A stretch of 64,000 nucleotides of DNA from an uncultured Clostridia bacterium (GCA_947629335.1 CANRDI010000002.1:174046-238045); one strand, 5' to 3'. Positions 26,170 to 35,828 are shown, counted from the stretch's first letter. Made by a program: numbers and translations. Notes: a model not told the origin generated them from the sequence alone.

Positions 26170-26198
26170 TTGACAAATGTAAAAAATAGTGGTAAACT
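26170..26198 (+). promoter_or_regulatory. Promoter of the PerM-type transporter gene
   Basis: TTGACA at 26170-26175 and TAAACT at 26193-26198, 17-bp spacer. A TATAAT overlaps at 26198-26203 but its spacing (22) is poor. The leader to 26402 is about 195 bases and contains small hairpins (GCCGCTTCGGC near 26281, GCTCAAAATGAGC near 26307). Confidence 0.65.
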
Positions 26199-26401
26199 AT
26201 AATGTGGAAGAAAGTTCGTAATGTTAATATATTCCCGCCTATGCCGCAGACAGTTTAAATACATTTGCGGTTGTACGAAAAGCCGCTTCGGCACTTTAAA
26301 CAAGGCTCAAAATGAGCGTATCGGGGACTTTCTCCGAATAATGATTTATATAAGTTGAACATTTTTGTTTTTATTATTGTGTTTTAATAAGGAGTGATTT
26401 C

Positions 26402-27775
26402 GTGAAAATAGAGTGGAATAAAAAATATACTACCGTTGCGGTATATTCGCTTATCGTGATAGCTGTGGCGGTTCTGTTTGTTGTATTTGTTTTTAAATTC
26501 AACTCGTTTGCCGAAGGTTTTACATGGGTAGGCGAGGTCGCAGCTCCGGTCGTTTGCGGACTTATTATCGCGTATGTCTTAAATCCGCTTATGATGTACT
26601 TTGAAAATAAGTTTTTCAAAAAGTTCACAAGTGGGCCGATACAGGCTGATGTCGTGCAAAAAAATGCGGTTAAAAGCCCGTCCAATAATAAAATGAGCAT
26701 CAAAGCCGAGGCTGCCGAGAAGATAAAGAAGATCTTGCCTGACGCAAAGAAAAAAATCCGCAGAAAAAAGGCAATGGCAAGAGTTTTTTCGCTTATCATT
26801 ACGTTTACGGTCGTTCTTATAATTGTTTTCGCGCTGCTTATTGCGATAGGTCCGAGCATAGCGGGGAGCATAGTAGACTTGGCTGACAGTTTCCCCATTT
26901 ACGCAAAAGAGATAGAACATTATCTTGAAGACTTTTTTGCTGACAATCCCGAAATATCGGAGTTTATATTCGACGAGTTCAAAGACCTGTCAACCGAGCT
27001 TAAAAAGCTTGCAGAAACGCTTAAACCCGTTGCGGGAGATATAATAGGAAACGTTTCGAGCAGCCTTTGGAGCTTTGCCATGTCCGTTCTTGTGGGACTT
27101 AAAAATGTTCTGCTCGGAATGATAATCGCCATTTACCTTCTTTTCAGCAAGGAAAAGCTGTTGGCTCAATGCAAGCAGATCGTATTTGCATTTTCTAAAG
27201 ATAATTTCCGAAGAAGATTTTTCTCGTTCTGCGAAAAAAGCAACAACATTTTTAAGAAATATATCGTTTCAAACCTCGTAGACGCAATGGTAGTATTTGT
27301 GTTTATGCTCGTAGGAATGTTTATTATGAAAATGCCGTATGCGACGCTGGTTTCGGCGGTCTGCGCGGTGACAAATCTTATTCCGTTCTTCGGTCCGTTT
27401 ATCGGAGCAGTACCTTGCGCGGTATTGATATTGCTTGACGATCCGTCAAAAGTTATCTGGTTCGCGCTTTTCGTGCTTATTTTACAACAGTGCGACGGAA
27501 ATATCATAAAACCGTTCCTTTTCGGCGAAACAATGGGACTTCCCGCTATATGGGTGCTTGTTTCCATAATACTCGGCGGAGGCTTGTTCGGTATACCCGG
27601 AATGCTTTTGGGAGCGCCCGTTTTCGCGGTTATCTATACATTCTTCGCTGATTTCGTAAAAGCAAATCTCAAAAAGCGCGAGCTTCCCGAAAGTACGGAC
27701 ATATATGTAAGTTCTGTAGAAGATTTCACGAAAGAATATATTGACGACAAACCTAAAGAAACCGAGAAAGAATAA
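26402..27775 (+). CDS. AI-2E/PerM-family membrane transporter
   Basis: Polytopic membrane protein of 457 residues of the AI-2E exporter/PerM family, whose members include autoinducer-2 exporters and Na+/H+ antiporter-like proteins. Helices are visible at 13-32, 45-65, 130-155, and several after 220. The family signature lies in the C-terminal half: YATLVSAVCAVTNLIPFFGP, IIKPFLFGETMGLPAIWVL, and GGGLFGIPGMLLGAPVFAVI. A charged insertion near residues 75-125 is rich in Lys. The GTG start follows AAGGAGTG. The terminator at 27845 follows it. Substrate unknown. Confidence 0.88.
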   Translation: MKIEWNKKYTTVAVYSLIVIAVAVLFVVFVFKFNSFAEGFTWVGEVAAPVVCGLIIAYVLNPLMMYFENKFFKKFTSGPIQADVVQKNAVKSPSNNKMSIKAEAAEKIKKILPDAKKKIRRKKAMARVFSLIITFTVVLIIVFALLIAIGPSIAGSIVDLADSFPIYAKEIEHYLEDFFADNPEISEFIFDEFKDLSTELKKLAETLKPVAGDIIGNVSSSLWSFAMSVLVGLKNVLLGMIIAIYLLFSKEKLLAQCKQIVFAFSKDNFRRRFFSFCEKSNNIFKKYIVSNLVDAMVVFVFMLVGMFIMKMPYATLVSAVCAVTNLIPFFGPFIGAVPCAVLILLDDPSKVIWFALFVLILQQCDGNIIKPFLFGETMGLPAIWVLVSIILGGGLFGIPGMLLGAPVFAVIYTFFADFVKANLKKRELPESTDIYVSSVEDFTKEYIDDKPKETEKE

Positions 27776-27844
27776 TTATTTAAGCTCGGTATATAAAAAG
27801 CCGGTTTTCAAAACGGAGTAAAAGCTCAGAAGCATGAAAACAGT

Positions 27845-27876
27845 CGGCGGGCGGCGAAAGTCGTCCGCCGTTTTAT
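27845..27876 (+). terminator. Terminator after the PerM-type transporter
   Basis: Nine-pair stem CGGCGGGCG (27845-27853)/CGTCCGCCG (27862-27870), loop of eight, then TTTTAT. Confidence 0.75.
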
Positions 27877-28043
27877 ATTCCGATATAAATGTCTTAATGC
27901 ATCGCAGTTTATGCTCTTTGACCATAACTGAAAAGCGTGTGGTTTGGAAATATTAATATGCCGCGAAACAATTGAACAAAAATGACAGGCTTTTTTTATT
28001 TTTTGATACATTTCAGATTTTGGAAATTACATGAGAAATTGTG
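27877..28043. other. AT-rich spacer before remA
   Basis: No reading frame with a ribosome site and no stable structure seen; it ends in the promoter at 28044. Confidence 0.4.
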
Positions 28044-28072
28044 TTGATTTTTTTTGAGGTTTATGTTATAAT
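28044..28072 (+). promoter_or_regulatory. Sigma-A promoter of the remA-gmk-priA operon
   Basis: TTGATT at 28044-28049 and TATAAT at 28067-28072, 17-bp spacer. Confidence 0.75.
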
Positions 28073-28109
28073 AAAATATGTATATGTAAATCAAAACGGA
28101 GATGATAGA

Positions 28110-28352
28110 ATGAAGCCTGTAAATATCGGCTTTGGAAACGCGGTAAATGAGGACAGGATAGTCGCGGTCGTAAATCCCGAAGCCGCTCCGATAAAACGCA
28201 TAGTTCAGCTCGCAAAGGACAACGGGACTGCTATTGACGCGACCTGCGGAAGAAAGACCCGCTCGGTCATTATCTGCGACAGCGGACATATTGTGCTTTC
28301 GGCGCTTATGCCTGAAACTATAGCGGAAAAATCGGCGAAAAACGCTGAATAA
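28110..28352 (+). CDS. remA: RemA-family (DUF370) DNA-binding regulator
   Basis: Small ring-forming DNA-binding protein related to Bacillus RemA, which activates matrix and osmoprotection genes. The 80 residues carry the family core [20 protein letters not shown], then [14 protein letters not shown] and [20 protein letters not shown]. The ATG at 28110 has CGGAGATGA upstream; longer in-frame starts overlap the promoter. It sits directly before gmk, the conserved position in Firmicutes (remA-gmk-rpoZ). rpoZ is not between gmk and priA here. Confidence 0.92.
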   Translation: MKPVNIGFGNAVNEDRIVAVVNPEAAPIKRIVQLAKDNGTAIDATCGRKTRSVIICDSGHIVLSALMPETIAEKSAKNAE

Positions 28353-28371
28353 GCATAAATACGGAGGAAGT

Positions 28372-28986
28372 ATGGAAAACAAAGGTATTTTATTCGTAGT
28401 ATCCGCGCCCGCAGGCTGCGGAAAAGATACGATCTTAAATGAGTTTTTCAAACGCAGCAAAACGGCGGGCTATGCCGTTTCTGCTACGACAAGAGCGCCC
28501 CGCAGCGGAGAAATTGACGGCGTGCATTATCATTTTCTGACAGTAGATGATTTCAAGGCTAAGATCGAAAACGGCGAGGTCTTAGAATACACCGAATACT
28601 GCGGAAATTTTTACGGAACGCTTAAAAAAAGCGTGGACGATTTGCTTGAAAACGGGAAAGACGCTGTGCTGAAAATCGAAGTTGAAGGCGCAATGAACAT
28701 AAGAAAAAAGTTTTCCGACGCGTGCTTGGTATTTATTCTCCCTCCGTCGCTCGAAATACTTGAAGAGCGTCTCCGCAAAAGAGGAACAGAGAGCGAGGAA
28801 AAAATTATCGAAAGAACTAAACAGGCAAGAACAGAACTTGAATTTGCGAAGAATTATGATTATCTTATCGTAAACGACGACCTTAATGAGGCTGTCGAAG
28901 ACCTTTTGAGCGTTTTCAGAGCTGAAAAGCTGAGGAAAACGCGCTGCGCAGAGCTTTTGGAAAGCATAAAGGGAGAAAAGAATTGA
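28372..28986 (+). CDS. gmk: Guanylate kinase
   Basis: Converts GMP and ATP to GDP and ADP. The 204 residues are standard. The P-loop reads APAGCGKDT, a variant of the usual GxSGxGKST, near residues 10-18. The GMP-binding block is SATTRAPRSGEIDGVHYHFL and the YTEYCGNFYGT segment follows. AGGAAG precedes the ATG. Its last codon overlaps the TTG start of priA. Confidence 0.95.
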   Translation: MENKGILFVVSAPAGCGKDTILNEFFKRSKTAGYAVSATTRAPRSGEIDGVHYHFLTVDDFKAKIENGEVLEYTEYCGNFYGTLKKSVDDLLENGKDAVLKIEVEGAMNIRKKFSDACLVFILPPSLEILEERLRKRGTESEEKIIERTKQARTELEFAKNYDYLIVNDDLNEAVEDLLSVFRAEKLRKTRCAELLESIKGEKN

Positions 28987-31373
28987 CCGCGAAAATTGCC
29001 GTTGAAAATACGCTTTTTGCGTTTGATAAGCTGTTTTCGTATGAGATACCGAGCGGACTTTCGGACAGTATAACGGTCGGCGTTCGTGTTATAGTGCCTT
29101 TCGGCAGGGGAAACACAAAGCGCGTGGGTCTGGTTTTTGAGATAACAGAAGACGCCGCCGAGAAAACAAAACCCATAAGCGCGGTCATCGACGACGAACC
29201 GATAATTTCCGACGAGCTTTTAGGTATCTGCAAATGGCTTAGAGACAACACTTTCTGCACATATTTCGACGCATTTAGGGCAGTTTTGCCTCCGGGACTT
29301 TCGTATTCGCTCAAAAGCAGATTTGCTTTATCGGAGGGAATTGACGAAAAACAGCTCACAGAAGCAGACCGAGAGCTTTTTTCAATAATAAGAACAGAGG
29401 ACGATCCCTTAAAAATATATTCCGAGCATAAGTCCGACATTGACAGGCTTATAAAAAGCGGGATCATTGTCCGCGAGGAAATACCAAAGCGCCGCGTCGG
29501 TGATGAAAACGTGATTATGGTCAAAATCTCCGATGAATTTGATGAATCTGTGAAGCTGACGCCGAAGCAGAAAAAAGCGGTCGATTTCGTCCGCGAGAAT
29601 GAGAGCGCTTCCATACGGGAGGTATGTTATGTCTGCGCGTCTGCGCCTTCGGTTGTAAACAGGCTTATCGAAAAAAACGTATTCGAGCGGTTTGAATATC
29701 GGGTATTTAGGACAGAAAGCGGCGAAGAGGCTTCGGAAGACCCCGAAAGCATAATTTTTTCCCCGAAACAACAGGAGATATTCGACGGCATACTTTCACT
29801 GATGAATGATGAAAAGCCGCGCTGCGCATTGCTTAGGGGAGTTACGGGAAGCGGAAAGACCTCGGTCTTTATAAGGCTGATAAATGAAGCGTTAAAGCAG
29901 GGCAAAACGGCAATGATGCTTGTACCTGAAATTTCGCTCACGCCCCAGACTGTCGGGAAATTCCGCAGGCTTTTCGGTCGGAATATCGCCATTATGCACA
30001 GTTCTCTGTCCGTTGGCGAGCGCGCAGATGAATACCGCCGCATCAAAGAGGGAAAAGCGAGGATTGTTATAGGAACGAGAAGCGCGGTTTTTGCCCCTGT
30101 ACAGAACTTAGGCATAATAGTTATAGATGAAGAGGGAGAACAGAGCTATAAATCGGAAAATACGCCGCGTTATCATGCGAGAGATGTCGCAAAACAGCGC
30201 TGTTTTGCGCAGAATGCACTTTTGCTGTTGGCTTCGGCTACGCCTTCTCTTGAAAGCTATTATAACGCAAAAATCGGAAGGTACAGCCTTTTCGAGATAG
30301 ACGAGCGGTATAATAACGCGGTTTTGCCCGAAGTGAGCATAATTGATATGAAAAACGAGCGTCAGAGCGGAAATATGTCGGACTTCAGCGAACCGCTTGT
30401 CTCCGCGCTCGAAGAAAATCTCGCAAAAGGCGAACAGTCGATCATACTTTTAAACAGGCGCGGTTATCGGACGAGCGTAAGGTGCTCAAGGTGCGGAAAG
30501 CCCGTCGAGTGTCCGAACTGTTCTCTGCCGCTTACATACCACAGGGCAAACGAAAGCCTTATCTGCCATTACTGTGGTTTTATGAAGCGCCTCGACAGGA
30601 TCTGCCCGAAATGCGGAGAAAATTTTTTCAGCATGAAAGGCGAAGGGACGCAGCTTGTCGAGGATATGCTTTCGCAGATATTCCCTACGGCAAGGATAAT
30701 CAGAATGGACGCGGATACAACTTCGGGAAAGGCCGCTTTTGAAAAGAAATTCAGCGCATTTGCAGCTCACGAGTATGATATAATGGTCGGAACGCAAATG
30801 ATAGCAAAGGGGCTTGATTTTCCCGACGTAACGCTCGTAGGAGTGCTTAAAACGGACAATCTGCTCTATACCGCCGATTATAAGGCATATGAAAGAACTT
30901 TTTCACTGATAACTCAGGTCGTAGGACGCGCGGGACGCGCCGACAAAAAGGGAAGGGCGATAATACAGACCTTTTCTCCCGAACATTTCGTCATAAGCCT
31001 TTCTGCAAAACAGGATTATCCCGCGTTTTACGACGAAGAGATAAAGCTGCGCGACGCGACATTCTGCCCGCCGCTTTGCGACATAGTTACGTTCGGCTTT
31101 TCGGCTGTATCAGAATATGCTTGTGCAAATTCCGCGGATAAATTCGCGCAGATGCTTCTTGAAAAAGCAAAGGAATACGGCGAGCGCGTTCCGGTGAGAA
31201 TTTTAGGACCTGCGCCGAACGTTGTGGAAAAAGTAAACGGGCGCTATCGCTATACGCTGATAGTAAAATGCAAAAACAGTCCGCTTTTGCGCAGGACCGT
31301 CGAGGAAACGATAAAGCTCGCATATGAGGACAAGAGTTTTGAAAACGTAAGGTTTTTTGCAGATATAAACTGA
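28983..31373 (+). CDS. priA: Primosomal replication restart helicase PriA
   Basis: 3'-5' helicase that reloads the replisome at stalled forks. The 796 residues include the N-terminal DNA-binding domain, Walker A GVTGSGKTS near residue 287, helicase motifs, and eight zinc-type Cys in CSRCGKPVECPNCS and CHYCGFMKRLDRICPKCG. The motif II box reads DEEGEQSY where most PriA have DEEH; the His is replaced by Gly. The start is TTG overlapping gmk (TTGA), with GGGAGA upstream. The chain continues without break into the C-terminal domain. Confidence 0.95.
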   Translation: MTAKIAVENTLFAFDKLFSYEIPSGLSDSITVGVRVIVPFGRGNTKRVGLVFEITEDAAEKTKPISAVIDDEPIISDELLGICKWLRDNTFCTYFDAFRAVLPPGLSYSLKSRFALSEGIDEKQLTEADRELFSIIRTEDDPLKIYSEHKSDIDRLIKSGIIVREEIPKRRVGDENVIMVKISDEFDESVKLTPKQKKAVDFVRENESASIREVCYVCASAPSVVNRLIEKNVFERFEYRVFRTESGEEASEDPESIIFSPKQQEIFDGILSLMNDEKPRCALLRGVTGSGKTSVFIRLINEALKQGKTAMMLVPEISLTPQTVGKFRRLFGRNIAIMHSSLSVGERADEYRRIKEGKARIVIGTRSAVFAPVQNLGIIVIDEEGEQSYKSENTPRYHARDVAKQRCFAQNALLLLASATPSLESYYNAKIGRYSLFEIDERYNNAVLPEVSIIDMKNERQSGNMSDFSEPLVSALEENLAKGEQSIILLNRRGYRTSVRCSRCGKPVECPNCSLPLTYHRANESLICHYCGFMKRLDRICPKCGENFFSMKGEGTQLVEDMLSQIFPTARIIRMDADTTSGKAAFEKKFSAFAAHEYDIMVGTQMIAKGLDFPDVTLVGVLKTDNLLYTADYKAYERTFSLITQVVGRAGRADKKGRAIIQTFSPEHFVISLSAKQDYPAFYDEEIKLRDATFCPPLCDIVTFGFSAVSEYACANSADKFAQMLLEKAKEYGERVPVRILGPAPNVVEKVNGRYRYTLIVKCKNSPLLRRTVEETIKLAYEDKSFENVRFFADIN

Positions 31374-31385
31374 AAGGAAGATACA

Positions 31386-31850
31386 ATGGCGCTGAGAGAA
31401 ATAATTAAATTCGGCGATGATGTGCTGAGGAAAAAATGCCGCGAAGTTACGGCATTTGATGAAAAGTTAGCTTGTCTTTTGGACGATATGGCTGAAACGC
31501 TGACGTCTGCGGACGGAGTGGGACTTGCCGCGCCGCAGGTAGGGATATTGCGCAGAGCAATAGTAATAGACGTCCGCGACGGAAGGGGCATTATAGAGCT
31601 TATAAACCCCGTGATAACAGAACAGTCGGGCGTTCAGGTCGGAAACGAGGGCTGTCTTTCGGATCCGGGAGAATGGTGTGAGGTAGAGCGCCCGCAGAAT
31701 GTTGTTGTAAAGGCATTTGACAGAAACGGAAAAGAGTTTGAACTCAAGGGCAGCGATCTGCTCGCAAGAGCTATATGCCACGAGGTCGATCACCTTGACG
31801 GAATACTTTTTATCGACAGGGTAAAACAGGATATTGCAAAAAGGTCGTGA
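31386..31850 (+). CDS. def: Peptide deformylase, first of two tandem genes
   Basis: Removes the N-formyl group from nascent proteins. The 154 residues carry all three motifs: GVGLAAPQ near 44-51, EGCLS with Cys90, and HEVDH with His132, Glu133 and His136. GAAAGGAAG lies before the ATG. It is four bases upstream of a second deformylase gene and 12 after priA. Together with fmt downstream it forms the formylation/deformylation group. Confidence 0.95.
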   Translation: MALREIIKFGDDVLRKKCREVTAFDEKLACLLDDMAETLTSADGVGLAAPQVGILRRAIVIDVRDGRGIIELINPVITEQSGVQVGNEGCLSDPGEWCEVERPQNVVVKAFDRNGKEFELKGSDLLARAICHEVDHLDGILFIDRVKQDIAKRS

Positions 31851-31854
31851 AAAA

Positions 31855-32313
31855 ATGACGAGAGAAATTCTTGGATTTGAAAACCCGCTTCTCCGCGAAC
31901 ATTCTGAAAAAGTGGAAAAATTTAACGAGGAGCTTTGGACGCTTCTTGACGATATGTACGAAACTATGTGCGAAGCCGAGGGTATCGGTATCGCCGCGCC
32001 GCAGATAGGCGTTTTAAAGCGCGTTATCGTAATAGATACAGGCTCAAAAGCGGGAAAGATCGAGCTTATAAACCCGATAATAACGGCTATGTGGGGTCAT
32101 CAGGAAGAAGCCGAGGGCTGTCTTTCATATCCGCATAAGCGGGGAATTGTCCGCAGACCCATGCACGTCAGGGCAAAAGCATACGATCGATTTGGAAGGC
32201 TTCGCCGCTATCACGTCAAAGAACTTCTTGCGCGCGCATTCTGCCATGAGACCGATCATCTTAACGGCGTTTTGTATAAAGATAAAGTTATAGAATGGGT
32301 CGAAGATGAATAA
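31855..32313 (+). CDS. def: Peptide deformylase, second tandem copy
   Basis: Second deformylase of 152 residues, diverged from its neighbour but catalytically complete: GIGIAAPQ near 43-50, EGCLS with Cys89, HETDH with His131, Glu132 and His135. The residues after EGCLS differ (YPHKRG versus DPGEWC in the first copy), so the S1' pocket and substrate range may differ. The ATG at 31855 has AAAAGGTCG upstream and lies 4 bases after the first stop. Confidence 0.92.
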   Translation: MTREILGFENPLLREHSEKVEKFNEELWTLLDDMYETMCEAEGIGIAAPQIGVLKRVIVIDTGSKAGKIELINPIITAMWGHQEEAEGCLSYPHKRGIVRRPMHVRAKAYDRFGRLRRYHVKELLARAFCHETDHLNGVLYKDKVIEWVEDE

Positions 32314-32413
32314 TAAAACACGCTTTTTTGCGGATTTTAATGTAAAATGCTTATGAAGCGTTTTGAAATTGAACAGTTATTGTATCTATATTGTTTAAAA
32401 AGGGGGCAGAATT

Positions 32414-33358
32414 ATGAAGATAGTATTTATGGGTACTCCCGATATAGCGGCGAAATGTCTCGGTTATCTTAAAGAAGTCGGATTTGACATCGCGGCTGTT
32501 TTTACTCAGCCAGACAAGGTAAAAAACCGCGGTCAAAAAATAGAGTTTTCGCCCGTGAAAAAACTTGCGGTCAAATTAAATATTCCCGTATATCAGCCAA
32601 ATTCTCTAAAGCGCGGAGATGACGCGGAAAACTCTGTCAGAGTTTTAAGAGAAGCAGATCCAGACGCTATTGTCGTGGTGGCATACGGTCAGATACTTCC
32701 GAAAAGCGTTCTTGAGCTTCCGAAGCTCGGCTGTATAAATCTTCATGCGTCGCTTTTGCCGGAATATCGTGGCGCTGCGCCTATCCAGCGCTGTATCCAG
32801 AACGGCGAGACCGTTTCGGGAGTATGCACCATGAAAATGGATGAGGGTCTTGATACGGGCGACATTATTATGACATATGAACAACCCATTTCGCCGGATA
32901 TGACAGGATCTGAGCTTACGGACATTTTTGCCGTGCGCGGGGCGGAATTGCTGGCGCAGACGCTCGTAAAACTTGAAACAAAGACCGCGTATTTCAGCTC
33001 GCAGGAATATTGTAAATCTCCGACTTATGCTGAAAAAATAACGAAAGAAGAACTCTGCGTCGATTTTTCAATGCCTGCGAAAAAAGTCCATGATTTTATA
33101 CGCGCAATGGCTGACGTTCCGTGTGCGTACACGTTTTTAGAGGGAAAGCGTTTGAAAATATACCGCTCGGCGGTTGCCGAAGAAAATTCCGGGCTTCCCG
33201 CGGGAACGGTAGCGGACGAAAACCGCTTTTTGGTTGCCTGCGGCGACGGAGGCTGCGTACAGCTCAAAGAAGTGCAGCTTGAAGGCTCTAAAAGAATGAG
33301 TTTTGAGGATTTTCTGCGTGGGAGAAAGCTGACTAAAGGAATAAGGCTCGGTAAGTAG
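32414..33358 (+). CDS. fmt: Methionyl-tRNA formyltransferase
   Basis: Formylates initiator Met-tRNA using 10-formyltetrahydrofolate. The 314 residues have the transferase signature HASLLPEYRGAAPIQRCI and the C-terminal tRNA-binding domain. MKIVFMGTPDIA at the start is typical. The ATG follows AAGGGGGCAG. It lies 100 bases after the second deformylase, within the classical def-fmt-rsmB order. Confidence 0.96.
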   Translation: MKIVFMGTPDIAAKCLGYLKEVGFDIAAVFTQPDKVKNRGQKIEFSPVKKLAVKLNIPVYQPNSLKRGDDAENSVRVLREADPDAIVVVAYGQILPKSVLELPKLGCINLHASLLPEYRGAAPIQRCIQNGETVSGVCTMKMDEGLDTGDIIMTYEQPISPDMTGSELTDIFAVRGAELLAQTLVKLETKTAYFSSQEYCKSPTYAEKITKEELCVDFSMPAKKVHDFIRAMADVPCAYTFLEGKRLKIYRSAVAEENSGLPAGTVADENRFLVACGDGGCVQLKEVQLEGSKRMSFEDFLRGRKLTKGIRLGK

Positions 33359-33454
33359 CCCAAATGCTTTTTCGGCATGAAATGCAGCGCCTTATGCAAA
33401 CGAAGCGCGGGCGAAAGGATATTTAAAACAGCACAAACGATTTAGGAGAAGAAA

Positions 33455-34774
33455 ATGGCGAACGCAAGACTTACGGTGGTAAAACTGCTATTAAAAATGG
33501 ACGAAAGCTCGGCATATTCAAATATCCTGCTTGACAGCGCATTTTCCGAGCAGGGACTTTCCGAGCGCGACAAAGCGTTTGCCGCGGCATTGTTTTACGG
33601 CGTGACAGAGCGGAAAATGACGCTCAATTATATTATTTCCCAGAACAGCAGGATACCTCTTGAAAAAATCGAAAAAGAAACGGCTGCTATACTTCAAATC
33701 GGATTTTATCAGCTTTTATATATGCCGTCCGTGCCCGAAAGCGCGGCGGTAAACGAAAGCGTAAAGCTCTGCAAAAAAATGAGGCTTTTCAGCTCGGAGG
33801 GATTTATAAACGGCATTTTGCGCAATTTCCTCAGAAAGAACAAAGCGGTTTCTTATATAGGGCTTTCCGATGAGGAAAGGCTTTCGATAGAATATTCGTG
33901 TCCACTGTGGCTCGCAAAAAAATGGAAAGCCGAATACGGCGAGGAAAACGCGGTAAAGGCTCTCGAAGCGTCGCTCGGCGCACCGCCGCTGTTTGCAAGA
34001 GTGAATACGACAAAAGTAAGCGACGAGGAGCTTGTCGAACTCTTGAAAAAAGAAGGCGTTACGGCGGAGAAAAACCCGAAACTTTCGGGCTGTGTAAAGC
34101 TGAACAAAATAGGCGACATAGAAAAGCTAAAAGCGTTTCGTGACGGGCTTTTCCACATACAGGACGTTTCGAGCCAGCTTTGCTGTCATACATTAAGACC
34201 GATAGTAAACCAAACGGTCATAGATATGTGCGCCGCTCCGGGAGGAAAATCCTTTACCATGGCAGAGCTTATGGGAAACAACGGAAAGATTTTCAGCCTT
34301 GACCTGTATGACGCGCGGACAAATCTTATAGCAGACGGCGCGAAGAGGCTTGGGCTTAAAATAATTGAAGCGCGTCAGAACAACGCTGTTCGGTTTGATG
34401 AAACGCTGCCGCTTGCGGACAGAGTGCTTTGCGACGTTCCGTGTTCGGGTCTTGGAGTTATACGCAGAAAGCCGGAGATAAAGTACAAATCCGAAAGCGA
34501 GTTTGACGAATTGCCTACCCTGCAAAGAGCGATCTTAGAGGTTTCGTCACAGTATGTAAAGGTAGGCGGTACGCTCGTTTATTCCACCTGCACGCTGTCA
34601 AGGCGCGAGAACGACGACATAGCGCAGAATTTTGCACAGGATCATCCCGAATTTTCCCCTATTGTTCAGCCTATCCCGTATGAATGTGCGGAAAACAGCC
34701 CCGTCAGAACTTTTTTTCCCGATAAAGACGGCGGCGATGGATTTTTTACTGCGGCTTTCAGACGTGTAAAATGA
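33455..34774 (+). CDS. rsmB: 16S rRNA (cytosine-967-C5) methyltransferase
   Basis: Methylates C967 of 16S rRNA. The 439 residues have an N-terminal NusB-like RNA-binding domain (about 1-140) and a SAM-dependent methyltransferase. The SAM loop is DMCAAPGGKSF, the general-acid Cys lies in DVPCSGLGVIRRKPEIKY, and the nucleophile Cys in VYSTCTLSRREN. TTAGGAGAAG precedes the ATG. rlmN starts 7 bases after its stop. Confidence 0.95.
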   Translation: MANARLTVVKLLLKMDESSAYSNILLDSAFSEQGLSERDKAFAAALFYGVTERKMTLNYIISQNSRIPLEKIEKETAAILQIGFYQLLYMPSVPESAAVNESVKLCKKMRLFSSEGFINGILRNFLRKNKAVSYIGLSDEERLSIEYSCPLWLAKKWKAEYGEENAVKALEASLGAPPLFARVNTTKVSDEELVELLKKEGVTAEKNPKLSGCVKLNKIGDIEKLKAFRDGLFHIQDVSSQLCCHTLRPIVNQTVIDMCAAPGGKSFTMAELMGNNGKIFSLDLYDARTNLIADGAKRLGLKIIEARQNNAVRFDETLPLADRVLCDVPCSGLGVIRRKPEIKYKSESEFDELPTLQRAILEVSSQYVKVGGTLVYSTCTLSRRENDDIAQNFAQDHPEFSPIVQPIPYECAENSPVRTFFPDKDGGDGFFTAAFRRVK

Positions 34775-34781
34775 GGGAAAT

Positions 34782-35828
34782 ATGGAAAAAATCGACATTT
34801 TATCGCTTTCGCTTGATGAATTGACAAGCGAGATATGCGTTTTGGGAGAAAAAAAGTTCAGGGCAAAGCAGATTTTCGATTGGCTTCACGTTAAAAAAAT
34901 TACAGATTTTTCACAGATGAGTAATATTTCTGCACAATTCAGAGCTGAACTTTCAAAAAAATTTTGGTTAAATCAACTAATTATTAAAAAAAGACTTGTA
35001 AGCAATATAGATAATACTGTAAAATATCTTTATGGACTAAATGACGGCGGAGCAGTCGAGAGCGTTCTTATGGAATACAACCACGGAAACAGCCTTTGTG
35101 TTTCAACTCAGGTCGGCTGTAAAATGGGGTGCAAGTTCTGCGCGTCAACAATAGCGGGCTGGGTGAGGAATTTAGAGCCTTCCGAAATTTTAGGGCAGCT
35201 TTACGAAAGCGAGCGCGACAGCAATAAGCCTGTTGACAGCATAGTGCTGATGGGAATAGGCGAGCCGCTGGATAATTTCGACAACGTTGTAAAGTTCTTG
35301 CAGATACTTTCGGAAAGCGGTTTCAGTTTGAGGCGCGTTTCGCTTTCAACGTGCGGCGTTGTCGATAAAATATATAAACTCGCACAGCTTAAACTCGGCG
35401 TTACGCTTTCTGTGTCGCTCCATGCGGCGACTGACGAAAAAAGAAGCGCGATAATGCCGATAAACAGCCGCTACGACCTTAAAACGCTTATGAAAGCCTG
35501 CGACGATTATTTCAAGACAACAGGCAGGAGAATTTCATTTGAATATTCGCTTATCGAGGGCGTAAATGATGATGATAATTCCGCAAACGAGCTTATAAAG
35601 CTTTTGGGCGGAAAAAACTGCCATATAAACCTTATCCCGATAAACGAGGTAAAAGAGCGCGAATTTAAAAAGAGCCGTTCGGTCGAGCGTTTTCAAAAAA
35701 GATTGAATGCCGCGGGGCTTAATGCGACTGTTCGCAGAACTCTTGGCGCTGATATAAACGCCGCCTGCGGACAGCTCAGGCGCGACGACCTCGGACAAGG
35801 CGGTTCGGAATCTGCGGTAAAGCCTTGA
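34782..35828 (+). CDS. rlmN: Dual-specificity 23S rRNA/tRNA adenine-C2 methyltransferase (radical SAM)
   Basis: Makes m2A2503 in 23S rRNA and m2A37 in some tRNAs. The 348 residues carry the radical SAM triad CKMGCKFC, and the two mechanistic Cys regions are visible in LSTCGV and in INAACGQL near the C-terminus. GAGGGAAAT precedes the ATG. A stretch of about 150 bases encoding residues roughly 40-85 (34900-35040) is far more AT-rich than the rest. Confidence 0.96.
   Translation: MEKIDILSLSLDELTSEICVLGEKKFRAKQIFDWLHVKKITDFSQMSNISAQFRAELSKKFWLNQLIIKKRLVSNIDNTVKYLYGLNDGGAVESVLMEYNHGNSLCVSTQVGCKMGCKFCASTIAGWVRNLEPSEILGQLYESERDSNKPVDSIVLMGIGEPLDNFDNVVKFLQILSESGFSLRRVSLSTCGVVDKIYKLAQLKLGVTLSVSLHAATDEKRSAIMPINSRYDLKTLMKACDDYFKTTGRRISFEYSLIEGVNDDDNSANELIKLLGGKNCHINLIPINEVKEREFKKSRSVERFQKRLNAAGLNATVRRTLGADINAACGQLRRDDLGQGGSESAVKP

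Noticed and set aside
26155..26185. Sigma-G promoter for gerA
   Set aside because: Only a weak GTATA-like -35 with a poor -10; not enough to call.
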